This document shows, piece after piece, positions 1-8,535 of a stretch of 64,000 nucleotides of DNA. The stretch is taken from positions 31,867 to 95,866 of the forward strand of contig JALHRR010000016.1 in the NCBI GenBank assembly GCA_022841345.1. The letters are read 5' to 3'. Positions within the stretch are counted from its first letter, which is position 1. Each line of letters opens with the position of its first letter. A program made the translations under genes and the position numbers. The DNA comes from Saprospiraceae bacterium (lineage in GTDB: Bacteria; Bacteroidota; Bacteroidia; Chitinophagales; Saprospiraceae). Under the pieces are notes generated by a model, which saw nothing but the letters and a program-made list of their open reading frames with translations, did no database searches and was not told the DNA's origin.

Positions 1-2
1 AA

Positions 3-839
3 CTGAAAGTGACTTTAGGGCTGGAAGTATTATTGGTTGAAGCAGGAGAGGAGGTGAAGCACAATCAAAAAGCGGTTGCCTGTTATGAGATTGGAGTTTT
101 TAAAAACTTAAAAGAAGGGGAAAGAATTATTATAGATGATGGAAAAATCGAAGGGATTGTAATCAGGAAAGATGAAAGTTACTTTTTAAAGATTACGCGG
201 ATTTCATCGAAAAAACCATATATAAAAAAGGACAAAGGATTAAATTTACCTGACACCCACATTGATTTGCCGGCACTCACCAAAACTGATGTAAGGACCA
301 TTCCATTTATTGCCCGATATGCTGATCTCGTAGGCTGCAGTTTTTTGCGAAACCCTTTTGATCTTACACTAATTAGAAAAGAATTTAACACATACAATTG
401 CAAGCCAAAGCTAATTTTAAAAATTGAAACACCTGATGCAGTGCTCAATCTTCCCTCTTTGTTGCTTGAAGCGATGAAAGAAGAATCATATGGTGTGATG
501 ATAGCCAGAGGAGACCTTGCAGTTGAAATAGGTTTTGACAGACTCAGTGAAATACAAGATGAGATATTATGGATTTGTGAAGCTGCCCGGGCTCCTGTTA
601 TCTGGGCGACACAAGTTCTCGAATCCTTTAATAAATCTGGTATTGCCACCCGAAGTGAAGTTACTGATGCTGCCCATGCAGCCAAAGCTGAATGTGTAAT
701 GCTTAATAAGGGGGATAACATTGTAGATACCATTAAACTTTTAATGAAAATTCTCAACAAGAGCGGCGGTCATCGCCATAAAAAACGGTATAGCATGCGT
801 CCTTTGAATATTGCTACACATTTCTTTAATCAATCTTAA
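3..839 (+). CDS. Pyruvate kinase-like protein, 5' end outside the window
   Basis: The frame is already open at base 3, and the first possible start (GTG at 9) falls inside conserved sequence, so the gene begins upstream. Pyruvate kinase converts phosphoenolpyruvate and ADP to pyruvate and ATP in the cytosol. Counting from base 9, the visible part holds KIETPDA (K139, equivalent to the catalytic lysine), MIARGDLAVEIG (D169, metal ligand) and WATQVLES (T201), the usual barrel signatures. The protein ends about 70 residues after the ATQ motif, so the C-terminal allosteric domain of ordinary pyruvate kinases is absent, and the usual SGETA motif is replaced by NKGDN. It could be a diverged paralogue rather than the main glycolytic enzyme. 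The superfamily is confident, the exact role is not. Confidence 0.8.
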   Translation: MKVTLGLEVLLVEAGEEVKHNQKAVACYEIGVFKNLKEGERIIIDDGKIEGIVIRKDESYFLKITRISSKKPYIKKDKGLNLPDTHIDLPALTKTDVRTIPFIARYADLVGCSFLRNPFDLTLIRKEFNTYNCKPKLILKIETPDAVLNLPSLLLEAMKEESYGVMIARGDLAVEIGFDRLSEIQDEILWICEAARAPVIWATQVLESFNKSGIATRSEVTDAAHAAKAECVMLNKGDNIVDTIKLLMKILNKSGGHRHKKRYSMRPLNIATHFFNQS

Positions 840-1001
840 ACAAATCAGGGTTTGGATAACCTGTGCTGTTTAATTTCAGGAGTTCCAGTGAGCTTTGGTG
901 TTAAAAATCTACCATATCCCCTGCAGGAAATTAAATAAAGTGGATAACATGTACACTTTGGATGTAGTAAAATCGGAAATAACAACACTTAAACAGATAT
1001 G

Positions 1002-1559
1002 TCAAATCTTTCTATAGCTCAGCAATAGGGAACCGCTTTTTTCAAATACTCTTGTGCCGGTTAGTTCAAGGCGAAGCGTGTTTTGTATATTTTGAAAAAT
1101 GGATGTTCCCTGACCCATTGCAAGCGGATCAAGAAGGAATTCGTACGCATCTATGAGACCGGCATCTGTGAGTGTTGTAATGAGTGTGCCACTACCGAGG
1201 ATGGTAATATTTTTTCCGGGGCTATTTTTCAATTGAGAGATTTGGCTGATAATATCTCCGCTGATGATATTAGAATTTTGCCAGTCTGCAGCATTCAGAG
1301 AATTTGAGACCACCAATTTTTGTGCGGCATTCATTCTCTCTGCTACAATTGGAAACATTGAATAAGCAGCATCACCTGGCCAGAATGAATACATCATCTC
1401 ATACGTCACTCTTCCAAAAAGCAAAATATTCCCGGATTTCAGCTGATCGATAGAATACTGGTTGCCTTCCTCTCCGTGAATATGCCAGCTGATATCTTCA
1501 TTGTTTCCTTTATAAAAGCCATTGATAGTGACAAAATTGAAGGCGGAAATGGTTCTCAT
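1002..1559 (-). CDS. Dihydrofolate reductase-like (RibD C-terminal domain) family protein
   Basis: This 185-residue protein is a stand-alone RibD_C/DHFR-fold reductase of the YyaP/YwjB kind, a cytosolic NAD(P)H-dependent family of mostly unknown substrate. It begins with a typical first strand (MRTISAFNFVTINGFYKG), followed by LLFGRVTYEMM near residue 50, and later ITILGSGTLITTL, matching the dinucleotide-binding turn of the fold. The length is normal for the family. It is a single gene with no close same-strand partner, and the T9SS cargo gene ends about 130 bp further on. It is not a classical FolA: the spacing and the N-terminal region differ. The family call is firm, the substrate is unknown. 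Confidence 0.8.
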   Translation of the reverse strand: MRTISAFNFVTINGFYKGNNEDISWHIHGEEGNQYSIDQLKSGNILLFGRVTYEMMYSFWPGDAAYSMFPIVAERMNAAQKLVVSNSLNAADWQNSNIISGDIISQISQLKNSPGKNITILGSGTLITTLTDAGLIDAYEFLLDPLAMGQGTSIFQNIQNTLRLELTGTRVFEKSGSLLLSYRKI

Positions 1560-1686
1560 TTAAGTAAAAATTACAATTGAATAAAAAGTAGTAATTGCCA
1601 GATTCGGAATAGGAATGAGCAATTTAAAATCTTTATTCTAAAGTGTCATGAAAGAGTTGGATAAATATTTATACAAAGGAAGTTGA

Positions 1687-3504
1687 CTATTTTTTTATGA
1701 TTTTATTGACCTGAATCTGGTCAATTCTAAGCAAGTAAATGCCGGCGGGTAGAGTAGAAGTATCCATATTAATTTCAGATTCAGATATTGTATGAATAAC
1801 AGTATTTCCCAGCAGATCAAGAATTTCGATTATATGATTTGTATTTTCCGGAAAAGTAATATTCAAATTTTCAGCAACGGGATTAGGAAAAATTTTTACC
1901 TGAATCTTTTCCTGCGAGAGAACAGATTTTACATTTGAGTACTTCAAAAAACCGTCAGTATCCTGCAGTATTAACCGGTAATAAGTCCTTCCGGGAAAAG
2001 GTGTCATATCAAGTGTACTATAGTTTTTTATGCCTGAGGGTACTCCTGCTGAAGGTAAAGTTTCAAGTACCTGCCAACTGATGCCATTTAAGCTTTTCTG
2101 CAGCGTGTATGTTTCTAAGTTAATTTCAGTCGCAGTTGACCAGGAAATTTTGACTGTATTCTCCATTGCTAAAGCTTCAAAGCTTAATAGCTCTGCACTA
2201 AGAGGAGCCTGATTCTCATAGGGGCCCATATCGACAGTGCCGGCATTTATTCTACTTTCCCCGGTAATATCCTCAGCGTGTACTCCGGTATTTGATCCGG
2301 AATTAACACTGGGTGAAGCATTTTCCATTCTTAATCCATCGTCCGGAGTCAACCAGCAAAGATCATCACCGGGTGCATTGGTGATATTAAGGAATAACGG
2401 GTCTCCATCTATATTTCCTATAGTGGAGCCGGACAAAACATGCATACCATTCTGTCCTGTAAGACTAATATTTGAGTACGTTGCAAGTACTTGTGCATTT
2501 GCATTTCCTCTCACATAAAACTGAGGTCCTGTTCCGGTTGCTGTATTATTTCTGACAATACAATTTTGCAGTGTCACCGTGCAGGAACCCGAAGCACTTC
2601 CATTGAAATCATTTTGATTATCAGCTATAAATGCTCCTCCATATCCATTCAAAGCAGTATTATTTGTAAATATGCAATTGATCAAAAAAGGATGGCAATT
2701 TCCTCCTGCATTTCCTCCCCATGCATACATTGCACCCACATTGGTTGCGGAGGTATTGCTATCAAAAATACAATTATAAAGGGTTGGGCTTGCAGTGCCG
2801 CCTACACCGTAGCTATCCATTCCACCTGCCTCTATGTAGGCATGGTTTTGATAAAAAATGCAGTTAATATAGGTGGGTTGAGCATTTCCTCCATCATAGC
2901 CATTATTAAAAGCTCCGGCACCCCAGGATGCCCGGTTATTTGTAAAATAACAATTGCGGACGACAGGATGACAAAACCCTGTAAAGCCGAATCCATGATT
3001 ATATAAGCCACCACCCAATCCGTTGCCGGCACTTGTAGGGGTTCGGTCATCATTGCCATCCCGAATTTCAAAACCATCCAGAATAGCAGTATTATTTAAT
3101 TCATTATTCCATACGACTGTATAGGAATTATCAGCTATTCCGGCTGATCCAATTTCACCACTTAAGACACTGCATGGACCACAAATGAATTGACGTTCTT
3201 CCAGCGTGGTTTCTGTCCCCAGAAATCCACCGATAACGCTTATGTTATTTCGCATGGAAAATGAAATGGATCTGTTGTTGTCATTGGTCGGAAAATATGT
3301 TCCGCAAGCCACCCACACTTCATCACCAGGAGCAGCTGTGTTTATGATAAATTGTAATGCAGTTCCCTGAGCGGCATTGCCCCAACTAGTTCCATCAAAA
3401 GATCCGGCTCCGGTTACCGTAACATATCTGGTAGCCGCAAAACCTGATTTCTGGAAACAGAATATTAATACTGATAGAATAAAAAATTGTACAATTGATT
3501 TCAT
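1687..3504 (-). CDS. Secreted T9SS cargo protein with a right-handed beta-helix-like repeat region
   Basis: I start the gene at 3504, where a signal peptide begins (MKSIVQFFILSVLIFC), not at the upstream ATG at 3594. The mature part opens with RYVTVTGAGSFDGTSWGNA and continues with about 350 residues of G/N-rich repeats in which NC(I/Y)F and NN(T/R)A recur, the pattern of pectin-lyase-fold 'choice-of-anchor' surface proteins. The last about 80 residues form a type A T9SS sorting domain: a FPNPV motif, then ILDLLGN, then PAGIYLLRI, ending in IIKK. The protein should be exported by Sec, cross the outer membrane by T9SS and be anchored or released. No catalytic residues were recognised, and adhesion or polysaccharide binding is only a guess. 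Confidence 0.85.
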   Translation of the reverse strand: MKSIVQFFILSVLIFCFQKSGFAATRYVTVTGAGSFDGTSWGNAAQGTALQFIINTAAPGDEVWVACGTYFPTNDNNRSISFSMRNNISVIGGFLGTETTLEERQFICGPCSVLSGEIGSAGIADNSYTVVWNNELNNTAILDGFEIRDGNDDRTPTSAGNGLGGGLYNHGFGFTGFCHPVVRNCYFTNNRASWGAGAFNNGYDGGNAQPTYINCIFYQNHAYIEAGGMDSYGVGGTASPTLYNCIFDSNTSATNVGAMYAWGGNAGGNCHPFLINCIFTNNTALNGYGGAFIADNQNDFNGSASGSCTVTLQNCIVRNNTATGTGPQFYVRGNANAQVLATYSNISLTGQNGMHVLSGSTIGNIDGDPLFLNITNAPGDDLCWLTPDDGLRMENASPSVNSGSNTGVHAEDITGESRINAGTVDMGPYENQAPLSAELLSFEALAMENTVKISWSTATEINLETYTLQKSLNGISWQVLETLPSAGVPSGIKNYSTLDMTPFPGRTYYRLILQDTDGFLKYSNVKSVLSQEKIQVKIFPNPVAENLNITFPENTNHIIEILDLLGNTVIHTISESEINMDTSTLPAGIYLLRIDQIQVNKIIKK

Positions 3505-3711
3505 ATCAATTTGTGGCTTGGTGAAGAAATTGGAAAAAGGTTGCTTCAGTGAAAAGTAAAAATCCTGCCGGATAACGTAGTAAAAATAATGCAATTAAGG
3601 AATATCAGTCAGGCAAAATGTGTGAACGATGTATTTGAATGTACAATAATGATATTTGAATTGATGATTAGCTTTAAAGTTATTTCTTACACTAATGTAG
3701 AAAGGTATAAA

Positions 3712-3752
3712 AAAAAAAGAGCAGCGACATTTTACTGCGCTGCTCTTTTTTC
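3712..3752. terminator. Bidirectional intrinsic terminator
   Basis: The arms AGAGCAGCG and CGCTGCTCT enclose a short A/T-rich loop and are flanked by a run of A on one side and T on the other, so the hairpin can end transcription in both directions. It lies downstream of the minus-strand sorting-domain remnant and upstream of the T9SS cargo gene. Confidence 0.8.
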
Positions 3753-3773
3753 GGTGAGATTTTTTTGGTCAGC

Positions 3774-4007
3774 CTATTGACCTCCATTTAGAATTACAAT
3801 TTTATTTGTTTGGATCAACTCATGTTTACTCCAGATCTGCATTAAATAAATTCCATCTGCCAATCCTTGTAATAATAATGCATGATTTCTCGTTCCCAAC
3901 CCTTCAAATTCCTGATTAAAAACATTTCTACCATGAATATCAGACAATATAAAGTTCAGGTGATCAACTCTAATTTGATTAATGTCAAAGAATAAATCTC
4001 CATTGCT
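3774..4007 (-). pseudogene. Remnant of a T9SS C-terminal sorting domain
   Basis: Minus-strand translation gives 77 codons and a TAG stop with an obvious T9SS sorting-domain pattern: LNFILSDIHGRNVF, then LQGLADGIYLMQIWS, then TNKIVIL. There is no start codon at the beginning and no export signal or passenger. The frame begins immediately after, and in the same frame as, the TGA stop of the DUF421 gene, so it may be the tail of a T9SS cargo gene left by a deletion whose other end became the DUF421 locus. It could only be translated by readthrough of that TGA. The terminator at 3712-3752 follows it. The motif content is clear, the origin is inferred. Confidence 0.7.
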
Positions 4008-4727
4008 TCACACAATTCTTTTCCTATGGCTAGACTTGATCCATTTTAACTTTTTACATGTCGGACAGGTATGTTGTGTGGCAGGTTTTAATTCATCAGT
4101 AAATCCACAAAAAATACAGGAATAGACGTCTGTTTCTTTAATTGCCCTGATATACTTTTCCAGGGCACCGGGCATTACAGAAAGACCCGGCTTAACCTCA
4201 TCATCAGAAAAGTAGAAAACGCTGACATGACCATTACTTTCTTCTATAGCTTCTTCGATCTGCCCTAATTGTGAGACGCCTCTCAAACGTAATTCAGCAA
4301 AGAATTCATCTTCGGTGAGCATCTCCTTTTTGAAGTTTTCAATTTTGAAAACGCCATCTTTAATAAGACAGACAGGTATTCCTTCTACTATTTTTTCAAA
4401 TTTTTTATTGCTGGCAATCAGATAGTTGATCAATTTATAAGGGCCAATTATCATGATAAATACTACAAGACAAACCAGCAATCCAACATCACTATAAAAC
4501 ATAGGGTCTCCGGCTGCTGAGCCGAGTCCTATGATGACTACCAGCTCGAAAACGGATAATTGTTTGACCCCACGCTTACCTAATAATCTTAAACTGATAA
4601 GGATGATAGTAAACATGATACCCGTGCGAAGTATCGTCTCCAGCAGGAAACTCCAATCTTCCGACCCGAGTAAAAGTCGTTGCAAATCAAATCCTCCTTT
4701 TGCCCGTAAAAAGATCATGCTACTCAA
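4008..4727 (-). CDS. DUF421 (YetF/YcaP) membrane protein with C-terminal zinc ribbon
   Basis: This 239-residue protein has about three N-terminal membrane helices (roughly residues 30-105) carrying the family signature RLLGKRGVKQLSVFELVV, followed by the soluble DUF421 domain with GIPVCLIKDG and RLRGVSQLGQIEEAI. DUF421 proteins are inner-membrane proteins of poorly defined function, linked in Bacillus to the spore and cell envelope. The unusual part is the tail: YSCIFCGF and HTCPTCKKL form a CxxC...CxxC pair about 20 residues apart, as in a small zinc ribbon, absent from the standard family. The cytosine deaminase lies 11 bp upstream on the same strand and is probably co-transcribed. A sorting-domain remnant follows the stop codon in frame. 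Confidence 0.85.
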   Translation of the reverse strand: MSSMIFLRAKGGFDLQRLLLGSEDWSFLLETILRTGIMFTIILISLRLLGKRGVKQLSVFELVVIIGLGSAAGDPMFYSDVGLLVCLVVFIMIIGPYKLINYLIASNKKFEKIVEGIPVCLIKDGVFKIENFKKEMLTEDEFFAELRLRGVSQLGQIEEAIEESNGHVSVFYFSDDEVKPGLSVMPGALEKYIRAIKETDVYSCIFCGFTDELKPATQHTCPTCKKLKWIKSSHRKRIV

Positions 4728-4738
4728 TTTATAATTAT

Positions 4739-5182
4739 TTAACCAGGCTCACCAATATCTTCAAACCAGATTTCGGGATGAAGCCTTATAAATGAATCCA
4801 TCAGATCGATACACTCCTGATTATTCAGTACTTCTACTTCGACCCCATGACTTTTCAGCAAATCTTCAGACCCAAGAAAAGTCTTGTTTTCACCGATTAC
4901 TACTTTTGGAATTCCATACAGAAGAATAGCTCCGGTACACATAGGACAAGGAGAAAGTGTTGTATAAAGTACGGAATGTTGATATATTTCAGCAGCCTGA
5001 CGTCCGGCATTTTCAAGAGCATCCATTTCACCGTGCAGCACTACGCTTCCTTGCTGGATGCGTTTGTTATGACCTTTGCCCAGGATCTTATCCTGATACA
5101 CGATAACGCTGCCGATGGGAATGCCGCCTTCACTAAAACTTTTCCTTGCCTGTGCTATGGCTTCTTCAAAATATTTGTCCAT
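4739..5182 (-). CDS. Cytosine deaminase of the yeast Fcy1 type
   Basis: The protein belongs to the zinc-dependent cytidine/deoxycytidylate deaminase fold. It has the HGEMDALE motif (zinc histidine and catalytic glutamate) and SPCPMCTGAILLYG (two zinc cysteines). Downstream it carries GIPKVVIGENKTF and ends WFEDIGE, features I associate with yeast Fcy1 rather than with TadA or bacterial CodA, so conversion of cytosine to uracil is the likely reaction (pyrimidine salvage). I chose the ATG at 5182, giving 147 residues; an upstream ATG at 5212 would add ten unconserved residues. It probably shares a transcript with the DUF421 gene. A guanine deaminase remains a weaker alternative. Confidence 0.8.
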   Translation of the reverse strand: MDKYFEEAIAQARKSFSEGGIPIGSVIVYQDKILGKGHNKRIQQGSVVLHGEMDALENAGRQAAEIYQHSVLYTTLSPCPMCTGAILLYGIPKVVIGENKTFLGSEDLLKSHGVEVEVLNNQECIDLMDSFIRLHPEIWFEDIGEPG

Positions 5183-5263
5183 TCTCCACGTCACTTTGGA
5201 TTTAATAAGCAATGTAGTAGAAATTACTCAGAGTGTGAAGGATGCATGTGGCTTGAATTGATA

Positions 5264-6137
5264 TTACCCATTAACAATTTCTCCTCCATTGACATGAATA
5301 ATTTGACCTGAGACAAAACTGGAATCATCGCTAGCCAAATAGACATAAGCAGAGGCTATTTCATGAGGTTGAGCGGGTCGGCCCATCGGTGAATCTGAAC
5401 CAAATGTGGAAACTTCTTTGGCATCAAAACTGGCAGGAATCAGTGGCGTCCAGACCGGTCCGGGGAGCCACGCCATTCACACGAATTTTTTTATCCATCA
5501 AATTGGCAGACAGACTTCTGGTGAAGGATACAATTGCTCCTTTGGTCGCACTGTAATCCAAAAGGCCTCCGCTGCCGCGATATGCAGTTACAGAAGTAGT
5601 ATTGATGATATTACTACTTTCATTCATGTGAGGTAAGGCAGCTTTGACAAGATAAAACATGGAGAAAATATTTACCTCAAATGTTTCTCTCAGTTGTTCA
5701 TCTGTAATCTTTGAAATATCTTTCACTGGATATTGGACTGCGGCATTATTGACCAGAACATCAATCCGATCAAATGCGGCAGTTATTTTCCCTATTGCTT
5801 TGATGCAATTTCTTTCTTTGGATATATCAACCGCCAGAGCTAAACATTTTTTTCCGTAATGAGATTTGATGTATTTGACGGTGGCATCCGCATCCTTTTG
5901 TTCACTTTTCAAATATAAGATGGCCACATCAGCGCCCTCTGCTGCAAAAGATACCGCTACAGCGCGCCCTATTCCGCTATCTCCACCTGTAATAACACAT
6001 TTTTTCCCCTCTAATTTATTCCCGGAATGCCGGCCATGGTCAAAATCGGGATGAGGAGTCATCTTGTGTTCCAATCCGGGTTGTTTGGATTGAGACTGCG
6101 GTTTGTGAATTTTTTTCTTGTCACTTCCGTCCTGCAT
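5264..6137 (-). pseudogene. Short-chain dehydrogenase/reductase (YhdF/YghA type) broken by a one-base frameshift
   Basis: The gene reads as an SDR with a basic/polar N-terminal extension (MTPHPDFDHG), NAD(P)-binding TGGDSGIGRAVAVSFAAEG, NNAA and the active-site YSATKGA, then breaks near VNGVAP. The remainder (PGPVWTPLIP...GSDSPMGRPAQP...HVNGGEIVNG) continues in another frame. The break is at a run of four G on the plus strand (5462-5465): removing one base restores an uninterrupted protein of about 290 residues. Either this is a real null mutation or a homopolymer sequencing error. I start at 6137, one base after the stop of the upstream small gene, which suggests one transcript. Such SDRs are general-stress oxidoreductases of unknown substrate. 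Confidence 0.85.
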
Positions 6138-6138
6138 G

Positions 6139-6333
6139 CTATTCGCTTTTAGATTTTTTCTTTGGCACTTTAGCTCCTTCTTTACGGGCTTCACTAAGGC
6201 CTATAGCTATGGCCTGCTTTCGGGATTTAACTTTTCCACCTTTCCCTCCGGGGCCGGATTTTAATTTACCCTCCTTGAATTCTTCCATCACTTCGCCCAC
6301 TTTTTCCTGAGCTTTTTTTGAATACTTTGCCAT
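6139..6333 (-). CDS. Small lysine-rich DUF6496-like protein
   Basis: This 64-residue, very basic protein begins MAKYSKKAQEKVGEVMEEFK, has a glycine/lysine linker (KSGPGGKGGKVKS) and then RKQAIAIGLSEARKEG, and ends in a lysine/serine tail. The pattern matches small DUF6496-type proteins found beside stress genes; the function is unknown and nucleic-acid binding is only suggested by charge. One base separates its stop from the chosen start of the short-chain dehydrogenase, so the two are probably translated from one mRNA. The family assignment is from memory of the motif. Confidence 0.7.
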   Translation of the reverse strand: MAKYSKKAQEKVGEVMEEFKEGKLKSGPGGKGGKVKSRKQAIAIGLSEARKEGAKVPKKKSKSE

Positions 6334-6405
6334 GATAATATTGATTGTTCATTGCAAATTTCAATGAACTTTGGCTTTAAAGTATTACAAAAATGAACTG
6401 ATTCA

Positions 6406-6804
6406 TTATATCTGCTTGGGAGTTTTTCCATCAGACAAATCCAGTTCAATAGCTTCTTTCAGAAGTTTAGTGATAGCTATTTCATCTATCTCGTCAGTTG
6501 ATTGATAGATTTTATAAAATATTTTCTTGTTGCTCCCATGTTGAAGATACTGATCTTCATCTTTTAATTTGTTTCCCTGCCAGAGGCCCAGCAATACTCC
6601 TGATGACACTCCTCCGCGTGGCATACTGGCCGGCCAGATGATACAAATTCCTTTGTTTCCATAGAAGTATGGAACATTGTAAGAGATTTTCTCTTTGCAG
6701 TATGCCGGCAATTGTTCTTTTATGATTTGACGCAGAATTTCCACCAGGAGTAATTCATGATCAGGCAGTTGTTCATACAACTCGGTGAGCGATTGAATTT
6801 TCAT
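6406..6804 (-). CDS. DUF1801 domain protein
   Basis: This 132-residue cytosolic protein shows the DUF1801 pattern: an N-terminal helix pair with HELLLVEILRQIIKE, then KEKISYNVPYFYGNKGICIIWP, where an aromatic/Gly-rich strand pair is typical, and a C-terminal helix region (ITKLLKEAIELDL). DUF1801 has the YdhG-like fold and no established activity. It is followed on the same strand, after about 70 bp, by the lysine-rich small gene, and preceded by the metallochaperone gene, so a loose minus-strand unit is possible. Confidence 0.75.
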   Translation of the reverse strand: MKIQSLTELYEQLPDHELLLVEILRQIIKEQLPAYCKEKISYNVPYFYGNKGICIIWPASMPRGGVSSGVLLGLWQGNKLKDEDQYLQHGSNKKIFYKIYQSTDEIDEIAITKLLKEAIELDLSDGKTPKQI

Positions 6805-6829
6805 GGAAATGTGGAAAAGAGCAAATAAA

Positions 6830-7048
6830 TCACAATTTGGCTATTTTGTGAATGCTGTAATCACCAGCATCCTGGATTGCTGCCTGTAATTCCTCAATAT
6901 TAATATTGTCCTTCAGAGTTATAGTTGCTTGCGGCGATTCAAGGCTGATTGTAGCCTCCTCAACTTGTTCCACACTTTCGATTGCTTTCTTTACTCTGGC
7001 GACACAATGACTGCAAGTCATTCCTTTAATTTCAAATTGTTCTGTCAT
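6830..7048 (-). CDS. Heavy-metal-associated domain protein, CopZ-like copper chaperone
   Basis: The 72-residue protein is a single HMA domain. GMTCSHC (residues 9-15) is the metal-binding loop, and the beta-alpha-beta-beta-alpha-beta order is visible (ISLESPQATITL as the middle strands). Such proteins carry Cu(I) in the cytosol and pass it to P-type ATPases. No ATPase or copper regulator lies next to it in this window, so the partner must be elsewhere. The protein is complete and of normal length. It shares strand and close spacing (25 bp) with the DUF1801 gene. Confidence 0.85.
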   Translation of the reverse strand: MTEQFEIKGMTCSHCVARVKKAIESVEQVEEATISLESPQATITLKDNINIEELQAAIQDAGDYSIHKIAKL

Positions 7049-7576
7049 AATGTATTTTTATAGCTCAAAGATATGCAGGAGATATTCATGGTTCATTACT
7101 TAATTTATGATGTGATTTGTAAGATTTATGTCCCCGCAATAAAAATTTTGTGATTCGAGGAGAGATAATACGGCGGTGACTGATGATTTCAGATTTCAGA
7201 TATCAGTTTTCAGATTTCAGGTTTGGAAACAGCCATAAAGTCGTTGAATTTATGAGAGAATTTGCGGTTTTTGTTTTGATTTAAAATGTTATAAAGCATA
7301 GGATATCAATGTTTTACAAAAGTGTCATATATCATTTCTCAGATTTAACAGCCAAATAGAAGCCCGTTTTTGTTTAATAAAGTGAATATGTCGTAAGGGA
7401 TTAAAAATTCATTAAATAGGGAATCTTAGGCACAAACTTAAACTATCGGGGGTAATGGGACAGATGGGTGTTTATATTGATTCTGGCCAACTAAAAGATA
7501 TTTTTGAATATTTGAAAATATTGTAATATTTATTAATTTTACAACACTCATTTATAACCCTCAAAATCTATTTAAA
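7049..7576. other. Non-coding spacer with short TTTCAGAT iterations
   Basis: This 528-bp gap separates divergently transcribed genes (CopZ-like, minus; Bax inhibitor-like, plus), so both promoters should lie here. Around 7185-7222 the word TTTCAGAT or close variants occurs several times in a row. I see no open frame, no RNA gene and no convincing full promoter. Confidence 0.5.
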
Positions 7577-8275
7577 ATGGAAGATCAAATTCAACAAATT
7601 CCTGTATCCTCTCTTGCTAAGGAAGATCAGGCTACATTTTTCAGAAAAACATATGCGCATATTGCTCTTGCGGTTATGGTCTTTATCATTATTGAATCTA
7701 TTTTTCTGAATACCCCTTTCATTGTGAATTTTGCATTGTCCATGGCCAGTGGCTGGACATGGCTATTGTTATTGGGAGGTTTCATGCTTGTCACAAATGT
7801 ATCGCAAAATATGGCGCGAAATGCTGTAGATAAAAACAAGCAGTATCTGGCTATGCTCCTGTTTATCATTGCCGAAGCATTTATTTTTGTGCCCCTCATA
7901 TACATATCTATTTATTACTCAGCAGGTGCAGGAAATATTATATATCAGGCGGCTTTGATGACCATTTCTTTGTTTACCGGATTATCTGCAGTTGCTTTAT
8001 TGACTAAGAAGGATTTTTCATTTCTTAAAACTATCCTGACTGTAGGTTTTTTCATTGCGATCGGACTGGTTGTTGCAGGTGCTTTGTTCGGATTTAATTT
8101 GGGTCTTTGGTTCAGTGTAGGTATGATTGTTTTGGCTTCAGGATCAATTCTGTATCAAACTTCTAATATCGTGCATGAATACCGCGAGGATCAGTATGTT
8201 GCTGCAGCGTTGGGTCTGTTTGCTTCCCTGATGTTGTTATTCTGGTACATTTTAAGTATTCTCAACAGAGATTAG
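7577..8275 (+). CDS. Bax inhibitor-1/YccA family membrane protein
   Basis: The 232-residue protein has a short polar N-terminus (SSLAKEDQATFFRKTYAHI) and seven hydrophobic helices spread to the C-terminus, the BI-1/YccA arrangement. Diagnostic pieces are FRKTYAHIALAV, the central FTGLSAVALLTKKDFSFL and the later NIVHEYREDQYVAAALGLF, which carries the conserved acidic residues of the pH-sensing calcium-leak centre. In bacteria these inner-membrane proteins form calcium leak channels or modulate FtsH. It stands alone and is closed by a strong terminator at 8304-8347. Confidence 0.9.
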   Translation: MEDQIQQIPVSSLAKEDQATFFRKTYAHIALAVMVFIIIESIFLNTPFIVNFALSMASGWTWLLLLGGFMLVTNVSQNMARNAVDKNKQYLAMLLFIIAEAFIFVPLIYISIYYSAGAGNIIYQAALMTISLFTGLSAVALLTKKDFSFLKTILTVGFFIAIGLVVAGALFGFNLGLWFSVGMIVLASGSILYQTSNIVHEYREDQYVAAALGLFASLMLLFWYILSILNRD

Positions 8276-8303
8276 TTTTTATTGTCTAATAACCGATTGC
8301 CTC

Positions 8304-8347
8304 AAAAAAGCGCACAAAGCCCACCCGGAATTGTGCGCTTTTTTTTT
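8304..8347. terminator. Strong intrinsic terminator after the Bax inhibitor-like gene
   Basis: The arms AAAAAAGCGCACAA and TTGTGCGCTTTTTT pair perfectly around a 13-base loop and are followed by more T, giving an efficient rho-independent terminator that is also usable from the other strand. Confidence 0.9.
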
Positions 8348-8535
8348 GGGATGGGAACAAGCTTTATATCTCCCCCCGACGGAAATATTTTCTACAATAT
8401 TTCCACTTCTACTATGGAAACTCCCTGTAATTTTTTTGGTTTAAAACCTTGTAAATAACTTTTACTACGTACATCAAACAGAGCCTTGCTACTCAGTGAG
8501 GAATCTGATTTTTTCATTTTTAAATACAACTTATT

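Noticed and set aside
179..760. Minus-strand frame of 193 codons opposite the pyruvate kinase-like gene
   Set aside because: It is a mirror frame of conserved coding sequence and has no recognisable protein features.
3589..3780. 63-codon plus-strand frame
   Set aside because: It reads through the terminator hairpin and a run of lysine codons; the minus-strand sorting-domain relic explains the flank.
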